This document shows positions 34,932 to 43,623 of a stretch of 64,000 nucleotides of DNA, one piece after another. Source of the stretch: Saccharum officinarum (lineage: Eukaryota > Streptophyta > Magnoliopsida > Poales > Poaceae); the NCBI GenBank assembly GCA_020631735.1, contig CM036158.1, positions 80,839,447-80,903,446 on the forward strand, written 5' to 3'. A program made the translations under genes and the position numbers. Under the pieces are notes generated by a model that made no database searches, was not told the DNA's origin, and saw only the letters and a program-made list of their open reading frames with translations. Numbering within the stretch: the first letter of the stretch is position 1; each line of letters begins with the position of its first letter.

Positions 34932-36391
34932 GCGCTTTTTGGGGAAGTGAAACGCCTATTTTCTATTGCGCCGGAAGTCGGAAAAGAAACGGAGGCGAAC
35001 GGAGGTCACTGTGGTGACCGGACGCTGCATCGGACGCGGTCACGGCTTGACCAGCACGTCCGGTCAGTTCATTCGGTCAGCGTGCCTAGGGTGAGTGACC
35101 GGACGCTGGTCTGGCCTGACCAGCGCATCCGGTCAGTTCACCTATGCGCAGAAGCACAGCGCGCGACCGGCGCGTCTGGTCATGCGTCCAGAAGGACAGA
35201 GAGCAACAGAGTGATGATCGGACACGGGGCGTGTCCGGTCATGTGCGATCGGACACGTACGGTCATTGAGGGAGCTTACTGGACTGTAACCGGACACTGA
35301 CACTATCGCGTCCGGTCGTTGCCTAGAGCGCGTCCGGTCATTGCTTTGAGGGCTCACGGTGTTGCGCGACCGGCGTGTCCGGTCAGTTTGACCAGCGCGT
35401 CCGGTCATTCGCTGTAGCACGTCCGGTCTGCGCGACCAGCGCGTCCGGTCGTTGCCTCGCAGTTAGCCGTTGCGCGACCGGCTCGTCCGGTCAGTTTGAC
35501 CAGCGCGTCCGGTCAGCGCGACTTCGGCTGGTTAAAGTTCCTAACAGCTATATTCGAAGGGGTACGCTATAAATAGAGGTTGGCCGGGGTTTGAGGGTAA
35601 CTCCAGCATACTTTGAGACCTAGAGACATACTTTGAGCTAGAGAACAACCCCTCCACTCATCTCTTTGCATAGTTGCACATCTTGAGTGAGATTGAGTGA
35701 GATTCAAGTGCATTGCTTGAGAGTTGCATTCTAGAGGCACTTGATCTTCGAGTTGCTACGGTTTTCTTGTTACTCTTCCGTGTTTCCCGACACGGTAGAC
35801 GGCTTGGAGCAGCGGAGGTGATTGAGCTCGCAATTGGAGATTGTTGGAGCCTTCACCAAGTGTTGTAAGGGGTTCTTGATCCTTCACCGCGGGAGTTCAC
35901 AAATTGGATACTCTAGTGGGTGTATCGCCACAACAGGGCTTGGAGGATCTCCATCTTATGTGCGGTTGTACGGAGCCCGCCGAGGGCTCGACTCTTGATA
36001 GTTGATTAGCTGCGCTTTTTAGGGAAGTGAAACGCCTATTTTCTATTGCACCGAAAGTCAGAAAAGAAACGGAGGCGAACGGAGGTCACTGTGGTGACCG
36101 GACGCTGCACCGGACGCGGTCACGGCTTGACCAGCGCGTCCGGTCAGTTCATTCGGTCAGCGTGCCTAGGGTGAGTGACCGGACGCTGGTCTGGCCTGAC
36201 CAGCGTGTCCGGTCAGTTCACCTATGCGTAGAATCACAGCGCGCGACCGGCGCGTCCGGTCCTTTTTGGGGATTCGACGCTTTTTGGGGAAGTGAAACGC
36301 CTATTTTCTATTGCGTCGGAAGTCGGAAAAGAAACGGAGGCGAACGGAGGTCACTGTGGTGACCGGACGCTGCACCGGACGCGGTCACGGC
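34932..36391. repeat. Partial tandem triplication within the 3' LTR
   Basis: The phrase cgctttttggggaagtgaaacgcctattttctattgc followed by the CCGG motif array starts at 34932, 36012 and about 36275. The second copy is cut after about 250 bp inside the motif array. The third continues across the solo LTR to the LTR end. Junctions lie in or beside CCGG motifs, consistent with slippage or unequal exchange among them. Confidence 0.85.
35568..35576 (+). promoter_or_regulatory. First TATA box of the rearranged 3' LTR
   Basis: TATAAATAG in the context acgctataaatagagg, identical to the 5' LTR copy. Confidence 0.75.
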
Positions 36392-38384
36392 TGAAAGGTC
36401 TTGATGGCTAGAGGGGGGGTGAATAGCCTATTAAAAATTTCTACAAAGACAAGCTAAACAAGTTTATCAATAAAACAAATAGCGAGATGTGAGTTTTGCT
36501 TAGCCTACGGGTGTTTGCAAGCCACCTAACCAATTCACAACTCTAGTGTATTTGCACTCAACCGCACAAGTCAAACCGAGAAGGAAACTACAACTAGCAA
36601 GCTACACAAAGAAGCTACTCTAGCAAAGCTAACTAGCTAGCAAAGATAACTAAGAAAGTAATGCGGAGTTGAGTTAGGAGGGTATCACCGAGGGGCAAAG
36701 TATTGAGCCAACCAATCAATATGATCAAGAGATGAATACCACAATATACAACCACTGGGATCGATCAAACACAATAAGAATGATGACACAAAGATTTATC
36801 CCGAGGTTCACGTGCTTGCCGGCACGCTAGTCCCCGTTGTGTCCCTCTTCACCACGTGGTTCGGTGGCTAATCGGTCACACACCGAGCCTCTCAAAAGGC
36901 GCCACAAGAACCTACCAAATGGCAAAAGGTTGCAATGACACGAGCAATATACTAACGTTGCCTTTGGCACTTCGCCGAGGTAGGCACAAACCCCTCACAA
37001 TCACCGGAGGTGGCCAAGAACAATCACCAACTCTTGCCAACGCCTCCAAGCTGCTCCAAGCCGTCTAGGTGGCGGCAACCACCAAGAGAAACAAGAATCC
37101 CGCAGCAAATCAACCACCAAGTGCCAACTAGATGCAATCTCACAATGCAGATGCACTTGGATCACTCAATCTCACTTCGAATATGCAAGGAAGCAAGAGA
37201 GATGAGTGGGAGGGGAGTTGCTTAGCTCAAAGTGCTCACAAGTATGTCAAAAGTTCAAGAGAGTCCAAGAGAGAGAGCCTTGAGCCGGCCAACGAGTATT
37301 TATAGACGTACCCCTTCGAATAGAGCCGTTAGAAACTTAAACAGCTGGAATCGGGCTGACCGGACGCGCTGGTCCAACTGACCGGACGCGCCGGTCGCCC
37401 AACGGCTAACATGCGAAGTACTGACCGGACGCGCTGGTCCAAACGACCGGACGCGCCGGTCGCACAACGGCTAACTGCGAAGCAACGACCGGACGTGCTC
37501 ATCGCGCAGACCGGACGCGCTGGAAACGACCGGACGCGCTGGTCCCGAGAATGACCACACGCGCTGGTCGCCTGAGCAGCGCTCAACAAAACAGTGACCG
37601 GACGCGCTGAAGTAAAAGACCGGACGCGACAGTGCCAGCGTCCGGTTAGAGTCCAGTAAGCTCCCTGAACGACCGGACGCGTCCGATCATCAGTGATCGG
37701 ACGCGCCTCGAGTCCGATCATCGAACTGAAAAACGCGTAGACACTGAACACTGACCGGACGCGTCCGGTCATGCAAGGACCGCGTCCGGTTCAGCGTCCG
37801 GTCACCTCTGTGACCTCCGTTCGCCTTTGTTTCTTTTCCGAACTTCCGGTGTAGTGGAAAATAGTCGTTTCAACTCCTCAAAAACGTCTGAATCCCGCGC
37901 TCGCAAGCTCGGCGGGAGGGAGAGAGGAACCCAAACCCTCTCTACCGCTCAAACCCCACCGCCATCGCAAATGTGCTAACACCACCAAGTTATCTCGTCA
38001 TGTGTGAGTGTGTTAGCATTTTCACAATCATTTTTCGAGGCGATATTAGTTCTATCCAAATGCATATGATCATGAAATGCACATCTAGAGGCACTTAGGA
38101 GTTCAATAGCCGCGTCATTCCCCTCTTTATAGTACGGCTATCTATCCTATAATGTAACCACACCCACTAGGTGTCTTGGTTACTAAAACACAACCCTTAA
38201 GTATATACCTTTGCCTTGATCACGTAGGGTTGCGTCCAAATCCAAGTGTGGCCATCATGATCACCATGTTCATCTTGCCACCAACCTTGGAATGTACTAA
38301 TCCTCATATGCTACATACAACTTAGGCATAGGATTAGTACTTAGGCATTGTCACTAATTACCAACACCAAACATAGGACTTTCA
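36392..38384 (-). mobile_element. Sirevirus-type solo LTR inserted in the 3' LTR of element 2
   Basis: Plus-strand ends are TGAAAGGTCTTGATGG and ATAGGACTTTCA. It is flanked by acggc at 36387-36391 and 38385-38389, a perfect 5-bp target duplication, and the host LTR text resumes after it. It is 1993 bp, minus orientation. It has its own CCGG array (about 37350-37810) and TATA box (complement of 37297-37304). There is no internal region, so it formed by LTR-LTR recombination. It is related to but distinct from the LTRs of elements 1 and 2. Confidence 0.92.
37297..37304 (-). promoter_or_regulatory. TATA box of the solo LTR
   Basis: tatttata on the plus strand gives TATAAATA on the element strand, at the usual distance from the CCGG array. 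Confidence 0.55.
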
Positions 38385-38935
38385 ACGGCTTGACCAGCGT
38401 GTCCGGTCAGTTCATTCGGTCAGCGTGCCTAGGGTGAGTGACCGGACGCTGGTCTGGCCTGACTAGCGTGTCCGGTCAGTTCACCTGTGCGCAAAAGCAC
38501 AGCGCGCGACCGGCGCGTCTGGTCCTTCACGGGACCGGCGCGTCCGGTCATGCGTCCAGAAGGACAGAGAGCAGCAGAGTGATAATCGGACGCGGGGCGC
38601 GTCCGGTCATGTGCGATCGGACACGTACGGTCGTTGAGGGAGCTTACTGGACTCTAACCGGACACTGGCACTGTCGCGTCCGGTCGTTTCCTGGAGCGCG
38701 TCCGGTCATTGCTTTGAGGGCTCGCGGTGTTGCGCGACCGGCGCGTCCGGTCAGTTTGACCAGCGCGTTCGGTCATTCGCTGCAGCACGTCCGGTCTGCG
38801 CGACCAGCGTGTCCGGTCGTTGCCTCGCAGTTAGCCGTTGCGCGACCGGCGCGTCCGGTCAGTTTGAACAGCGCGTCCGGTCAGCGCGACTTCGGCTGGT
38901 TAAAGTTCCTAACGGCTATATTCGAAGGGGTACGC

Positions 38936-38944
38936 TATAAATAG
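38936..38944 (+). promoter_or_regulatory. Second TATA box of the rearranged 3' LTR
   Basis: TATAAATAG in the same context as the other two copies. Downstream of it the LTR tail runs to 39743 and then into the element 1 LTR end. Confidence 0.75.
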
Positions 38945-39748
38945 AGGTTGGCCGGGGTTTGAGGGTAACTCCAGCATACTTTGAGACCTAGAGACATACT
39001 TTGAGCTAGAGAACAACCCCTCCACTCATCTCTTTGCATAGTTGCACATCTTGAGTGAGATTGAGTGAGATTCAAGTGCATTGCTTGAGAGTTGCATTCT
39101 AGAGGCACTTGATCTTCGAGTTGCTGCGGTTTTCTTGTTACTCTTCCGTGTTTCCTGACACGGTAGACGGCTTGGAGCAGCGGAGGTGATTGAGCTCGCA
39201 ATTGGAGATTGTTGGAGCCTTCACCAAGTGTTGTAAGGGGTTCTTGATCCTTCCCCGCGGGAGTTCGCAAATTGGATACTCTAGTGGAGCTCGTGGCTTG
39301 GAGGATCCCCATCTTGTGTGCGGTTGTGCGGCGCCTGCCGAGGGCTCGACTCTTGATAGTTGATTAGCTCGCGAACCGACAAGTGGGTGTATCGCCACAA
39401 CAGGGAGTAGCTTGCCGGGAAGCAAGTGAACCTCGGGATAAATTCTTATGTCATTCTCTTCCCGAGGACTTCTCTTATATGATTGATTTATTGGTACTTC
39501 TCATATCTACACGGCGGTATAATCACTCAAAGCTCTTCTCTTGTATTACTTCTTGTTTCTAGCTTGTAGTTGTTGTTGTGTTTAGTGAATAGCTTTGTTA
39601 TAGACTTGTGTAGGTGGCTTGCTTAATTAGTTAGAGCTAGTGCATTTGCTTCGCCACCTTTAGTACTAACGTGTGTTTAAGTAATTCTTGTAGAAGTTTT
39701 AATTAGGCTATTCACCCCCCCTCTAGCCTATTTGGACCTTACAGACTT

Positions 39749-39928
39749 GCCCTTCACCTTCGCAACCGGTCCATCGAGCCAAGCATCATCTTAGTCTTCA
39801 TCATCTTAGTCACATGAGTCAATGTCATGTCTCATATTCAATGACCACCTTTATCTAAAACATCCACTTAGATACAAAGGTTAGTCAAAGGTTTCATCAA
39901 TTAACCAAAATCAAACTAGGGACTTTCA
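39749..39928 (-). repeat. Distal end of element 1's 5' LTR
   Basis: The text gcccttcaccttcgcaaccggtccatcgagcc to GGGACTTTCA matches 15450-15640 of the 3' LTR and completes the LTR broken at 25884. The next bases (atcag) do not match those left of the 3' LTR (cctgt). Confidence 0.88.
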
Positions 39929-39979
39929 ATCAGTTTGTGTGAATTTGCACTGTCTAATAAATCTAGCGTAGTAGCTAGT
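39929..39979. other. Short flank between two elements
   Basis: 51 bp between the Sirevirus end and the start of the chimeric element. It ends with ctagt, the left target duplication, and continues across the element at 43996. Confidence 0.6.
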
Positions 39980-40351
39980 TGTTGTGGTGGGCTAGGGCTA
40001 CGAGGTTCGAGAGCAGAGAGGGATGGCGCAGCGGCAAAACATCGCCGTGCTCGGCGCCGGAGAAGAACTCACGAATGGCAAGGGAGATGAGAGGAGCAGT
40101 AGACGCATGGGCGCCCAAGGGAGACGTAAGTCTCAATCCTAGGTTGTTCTCTTCATTAACAAGAGTCCAATACTTATACAAGCAATCCTAACAAACTCAT
40201 AGCTAACTTTAACCAAATAGCAAACTAAATAGATAACTATCCAAGATTCTAGGATCTGATAACCATCTGGACGCAGGGCGTTGCCGTGGAGACCTGCACT
40301 TGCATGCCTTCGCCCAGCGCTCAGCCATGGACCCGCTTGCCGACCATAACA
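39980..40351 (-). repeat. 3' LTR of the gene-transducing element
   Basis: 372 bp, the same length as the partner at 43624-43995 and about 96% identical by eye. The polypurine tract abuts it at 40352. The pol-derived frame runs a few codons into it before ending. Confidence 0.93.
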
Positions 40352-41106
40352 CTTCTCCCCCTCTCGACGAGTAGCTCGTCCTCGAGCTGTAAAGGAGGGG
40401 ACGCCATGCGGAAAGTGTCGCCTGGTTCCCACGCTACATTGTTGGGTGGGCACGCCCACGATGGCAGCACGTGCCAAAGGGCGCGCTGGAGGCTAGCTCG
40501 CTGAGCAAGCTCGGGCTGCTGGAGAATAGGGCCAGGTTGTACCATGAGATCTCCCATGCCTGCTATTGCTTCCTGTGCAGCCTTCTTGACTTCCTGTTGA
40601 CCCAATAGAGTGAGTTGATCAATGGTGGCAGGCCTGTAAACATCGGCACCAACAAGCATACAACTCGTCCCCAGTTGCTTTAAATAGAACGCAAGCGTTG
40701 CACAAACAATAGTCTGCCCAACACCCTGTAGACCTGTGAGCAAGATAACTGTTGGGCCAGAACTAGAGACGAAGTAGCAGATGATGAATGTCTTCAGGGC
40801 ATGAGCAAGGGCAATGGGGTCAGGCCTCAGCACAGCAACCATGTTCCTGAGCAGGGTCCCAAGCTTCTCCCTGCGCTTCACCGCCTTATTGAGTGGTTGC
40901 ACACCAGCTTGCGCCTCGTCAGAGTTGCTGAGCGTGCCTAGGTCAGCGTTGGTCATCTTGTACCATGGCAGAACACGGCCCTGTGTCTTCGTTGACGGTG
41001 CATAAAAGCCCCCAGACACCTCCTCCCATTTCTTTGCAGTCCCCTTCCAGGACAGGTCTTGCGCCATGCAGTTCTGAACCATCTCATGGAATGCCGGGGT
41101 GTCGTA
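40321..41106 (-). pseudogene. Chimeric frame: GBSS C-terminus, RPL4, cpSRP54 and gypsy tail
   Basis: Minus-strand frame continuous with the starch synthase frame upstream apart from a TAG at 41107-41109. The starch synthase part resumes as YDTPAFHE, then [20 protein letters not shown] (the GBSS C-terminal block). Counting from that Met (41082), residues 26 to about 100 resemble ribosomal protein L4: the blocks [28 protein letters not shown] and RNMVAVL match its conserved stretch. Residues 108-162 match the GTPase domain of chloroplast SRP54 ([28 protein letters not shown]), but the P-loop lysine is Gln. Residues about 200-247 resemble a gypsy chromodomain end ([19 protein letters not shown]). 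Residues 163-198 are unassigned. Host-gene names rest on my memory of these families. Confidence 0.8.
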
Positions 41107-41964
41107 CTATTGTAGGGCTCGTGTGATAGTTGACGCGACTGGTGTGACATCAGCTGGGTCTACAGTTTCACACTCAGCATTGAAAGAACCCATGTGGAAC
41201 CCGGTGACCATGTCAACAAGTCCTCCAGTTGATGAACAGATGGGAATCACTCCATATCTCATCCCTTGCAACTGAATGAGACCACAGGGCTCAAACCTAC
41301 TTGAGACAATAATGAAGTCAGCCCAAGCAAACAACATAAGTGCTAATGGAACATTGAATTTTGCTATGCCTCTAGCATTATTTGGATATTTCACTTCTAG
41401 CGGCGTCAATTTCTCCATCTTCTTCTTTCCCGTGCCAAGAACAAGTATCTGAACATTCTCGCCCCCAAATTCTAGAATGGCTGCAATGAGTATGTCAGAA
41501 CCTTTCCATTCTTCAAGACGTCCAACAAGGACTATAACAGGGATGCTCGAGTCCACAGGCAATCCAACTTCAGCTTGCAAGCTCTCTTTATTGAGAGCCC
41601 TTGCTTCGGTTACCGTTGTTGCATCATATTTCATGCCGATGTACTTATCTGTTGAAAGATCCCATTCATAAACATCCATGCCATTTACAATTCTAGTTTC
41701 AAGAGGCTTTGTGTGAAGGACACCATCTAACTGAACACCTTTATCTGGGCCAGAAGTCAGGTCATTGACATAGTGTGGACTAACTGTTAGAACCAGATCA
41801 CTCTCAATGATCGCAGCCTTCATCCAGTTAATCTTTGTCCTAAGAACAGGCTTGTCAGCGCGGTCGATGGAGAAGTGAATGCGGGCTCCCAAGGCGGCCT
41901 CAAGCGAAAATAGCGAGAACCCGACGTGGCCCGCGCGGTCCTCCGCCTTGAGGGAGGCGGGCAC
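41107..41964 (-). pseudogene. Captured granule-bound starch synthase fragment
   Basis: A 285-residue frame. From about residue 33 it follows [84 protein letters not shown] and STGGLVDM, which are the glycosyltransferase-5 C-terminal domain blocks. The wording is closer to GBSSII than to GBSSI (Waxy), by memory. The host gene has many introns in this part, while here the frame is uninterrupted, so the copy came through spliced RNA. Several conserved residues are altered (the usual P-S-R-F-E-P reads SSRFEP). It has no starch synthase start and no transit peptide. The N-terminal 32 residues are not recognised. It ends at an in-frame TAG after which the homology continues. Confidence 0.88.
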
Positions 41965-41974
41965 GCCGGCGTCG

Positions 41975-42412
41975 CTAGGTAGCGCGCCTGCGTGTCGCGC
42001 CTTTGTCTGGAGGGTGACGGTGCTCTGACTCCACGTGGCCCTCTAGCACTCTGACGGTTTTGGGCGGGCATCCGCTGCGTGACCTGTTGCTGTCGACCTC
42101 CGCGAGAACGCTCCGCTCCTCCTGCGTGATTTGCACGCTACGACGTAGTGGCTGCTCTCTCGCGTCCCGCGAGAAGCCCCTTGACCAGAACCCCGTGAGC
42201 GTGGCCTGGTAGGACGATGAGATGAGGACGTCCGTGCCTACGTCGAGGTGGCTCAAATGGACCAGTGTGTCCGCAGCCGGTACAATCTTCTCCTTGGCGC
42301 ACGCCTGTTCGTCGTGGTTATGGAACAGGTCCGGACGACAGTGTTCATTGAGCTCCGCTGGGGACAGACGATGGCACAGCGACTCGAGTGTGTCCCAGGT
42401 GAGCGTGCCCAC
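41975..42412 (-). CDS. Unrecognised frame upstream of the GBSS piece
   Basis: A 145-residue frame starting [20 protein letters not shown] and ending in a basic, arginine-rich tail. Charged and hydrophobic residues alternate as in real proteins, and it lies in the same strand and order as the rest of the element. I do not recognise a family. It could be a further captured fragment or an altered gag segment. Its end is 11 bp from the next frame. Confidence 0.3.
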   Translation of the reverse strand: MGTLTWDTLESLCHRLSPAELNEHCRPDLFHNHDEQACAKEKIVPAADTLVHLSHLDVGTDVLISSSYQATLTGFWSRGFSRDAREQPLRRSVQITQEERSVLAEVDSNRSRSGCPPKTVRVLEGHVESEHRHPPDKGATRRRAT

Positions 42413-42466
42413 CTCCCTGGCTTCACGATGATGCAGCTGCTCTGGCCCGGCGTCGCGTGGGTGCCT

Positions 42467-43153
42467 CTACTGTGGCCTCGCGTCACGAGTAGGGGCAGCG
42501 CCGTCACCAGAAGTCGCACCTCCCGGAGAAATAGCGTCGTCTCTAGGAGCAGATCTACCAGGGGAAGCAGCGCCGCCACCCGGAGTAGCGCCTCCAGTAG
42601 GATCAGTTCCACCCGAAGCAGCGCCGCCTAGAGGAACGACGCCGTCGTCAGGAGCAGAACCGCCAGGGGGAGGAGCGCCGCCACCCGGAGTAGCGCCTCT
42701 AGGCGGATGAGTTCCGCCCGAAGCAGCGCCGCCTGAAGGAAACACGCCGTCGCCAGGAGCAGGATCGTGAGGGCGTGGTGGTGAAGGAGCGGCTGGCGGC
42801 GCTGGTGGCACACGCGTCACGGGAGAAGGCGGTGACGGCAATGGAGGATGGATCACTGGCGGCTGGTGCTCCGCCCGGTCGAGCCGAGGTGACCGCAGGA
42901 GCGCGTCGAGGTTAGCGTGTCCCCCCCGCGCCCACGCGAAAGTCGCTGGCCTTGGTGCTACGTGGCGCGTCGTCGCCCGCGATGGTGGATCGGAGGCAGG
43001 GGCTACAGTGGGGGCCGGCGCCGGGTCTGGGCCAGCATCCTCGTCCATGAGGTCGTCGTCGTCGAGGTCGAGGTCGACCACCTCCACATCGACGTTCGTC
43101 ACCGCCGCCATTGCCGTTGGTGGTGCGGCTGTTGGCGTCGGTGGCTGTGGCAT
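42467..43153 (-). CDS. Proline/glycine-rich gag-like frame with ~35-residue repeats
   Basis: The 228-residue frame begins MPQPPTPTAAPP and has an acidic stretch (VVDLDLDDDDLMDEDAG). It then shows tandem repeats of about 35 residues built on GGAASGGT.P..GATPGGGA (105-bp period at about 42530-42790 in the DNA). No zinc knuckle is seen. It follows the gag-like start at 43290-43607 after a frame change, so it may be a continuation of the same low-complexity gag product. Function is unknown; composition suggests a disordered protein. Confidence 0.4.
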   Translation of the reverse strand: MPQPPTPTAAPPTAMAAVTNVDVEVVDLDLDDDDLMDEDAGPDPAPAPTVAPASDPPSRATTRHVAPRPATFAWARGGHANLDALLRSPRLDRAEHQPPVIHPPLPSPPSPVTRVPPAPPAAPSPPRPHDPAPGDGVFPSGGAASGGTHPPRGATPGGGAPPPGGSAPDDGVVPLGGAASGGTDPTGGATPGGGAASPGRSAPRDDAISPGGATSGDGAAPTRDARPQ

Positions 43154-43289
43154 AGGAGGAGGAGACGCTGCTGGCAGCGTAGCAGCAGGCGCCCCTGACG
43201 GATGCGGGGAAGGAGCCGATGGTGCTGGCCGAGCCCCTAGTGGAGTAGATGGCGGGCGATTCTTTGGTGCGCCCGACTCCGTCTGGATC

Positions 43290-43607
43290 CTAGGGTAGCG
43301 GCATCACGGGTGGAGGGGGAGAAGCCGCCGGTGGAGAAACCGGGGTCAACAGCGGCGGCGGAACGGGCGCTTGCAGTGGTGGAGGGGGATGGATGGGTGG
43401 TGGCGGCGCGAACGCCGGGGTTGCGAGCCAAGCATCCATTTGACGCTGGAGGTTTAACACAGCAATCGTGAGGGTCTCGAACGCCGGCACCAGAGCCATT
43501 GGGGCAGGAAATAGGGCCGGCGCAGACGGCGCACCTGCGCCGATCATCGGGATGGCCATGGCGGCAAAGGTCGCAAGCGCGGTGGCGGTAATACCAGGAC
43601 CAAACAT
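43290..43607 (-). CDS. Gag-like N-terminal frame directly after the primer-binding site
   Basis: A 105-residue frame with an ATG (43605-43607) that overlaps or directly follows the primer-binding site (tggtatcagagaccatg). It starts MFGPGITATALATFAAMAIP, has a helical part with TLTIAVLNLQRQMDAWLATP, and ends in a proline run. The position and the LQRQMDAW helix resemble the first part of gypsy gag proteins. An ATG this close to the primer-binding site leaves almost no internal leader. Confidence 0.5.
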   Translation of the reverse strand: MFGPGITATALATFAAMAIPMIGAGAPSAPALFPAPMALVPAFETLTIAVLNLQRQMDAWLATPAFAPPPPIHPPPPLQAPVPPPLLTPVSPPAASPPPPVMPLP

Positions 43608-43610
43608 GGT

Positions 43611-43621
43611 CTCTGATACCA
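43611..43621 (-). other. Primer-binding site of the gene-transducing element
   Basis: The complement is TGGTATCAGAG, two bases inside the 5' LTR end (43624). It matches the initiator-methionine tRNA 3' end. Confidence 0.9.
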
Positions 43622-43623
43622 GA

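Larger units (their letters stand above)
25885..39743 (+). mobile_element. Sirevirus/Maximus-type copia element 2, nested in element 1
   Basis: Left end TGAAAGCCCAAGTTTGG, right end TTGGACCTTACA, flanked on both sides by gactt (25880-25884 and 39744-39748). The text of the element 1 LTR continues across the insertion (cctcgactt ... gacttgcccttcacc). Order: LTR, primer-binding site, gag, pol, long 3' non-coding tract, polypurine tract, LTR. The left LTR and the first part of the right LTR are nearly identical by eye, so the insertion is recent compared with element 1. The pol frame has two stops and a lost integrase catalytic residue. Confidence 0.93.
34363..39743 (+). repeat. 3' LTR of element 2, partly triplicated and interrupted
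   Basis: It starts TGAAATCCCAAG and ends GGACCTTACA. It follows the 5' LTR to about 36011 (gttgattagct), then jumps back to the middle of the LTR (gcgctttttagggaagtg). It jumps back again near 36262-36268, and only then, after a solo LTR inserted at 36392-38384, runs to the normal end. Without the solo LTR it is about 3.4 kb against 2.05 kb in the 5' LTR. It therefore has two TATA boxes. Confidence 0.88.
13306..39928 (-). mobile_element. Sirevirus/Maximus-type copia element 1 (composite, gapped)
   Basis: Minus-strand order is: 5' LTR (39928-39749 joined to 25884-23844), primer-binding site, gag (23771-21729), protease, integrase, RT, RNase H (to 16835), non-coding tract, polypurine tract, 3' LTR (15640-13306). 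A large gag with two zinc knuckles and a long non-coding tract before the 3' LTR are Sirevirus hallmarks. The element holds a 100-N gap, and a ~1.6-kb segment is present on both sides of it with several percent divergence. Its outer flanks (cctgt left, atcag right) are not a target duplication. It may therefore be two different copies joined at the gap. The frames are broken in several places. Confidence 0.8.
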
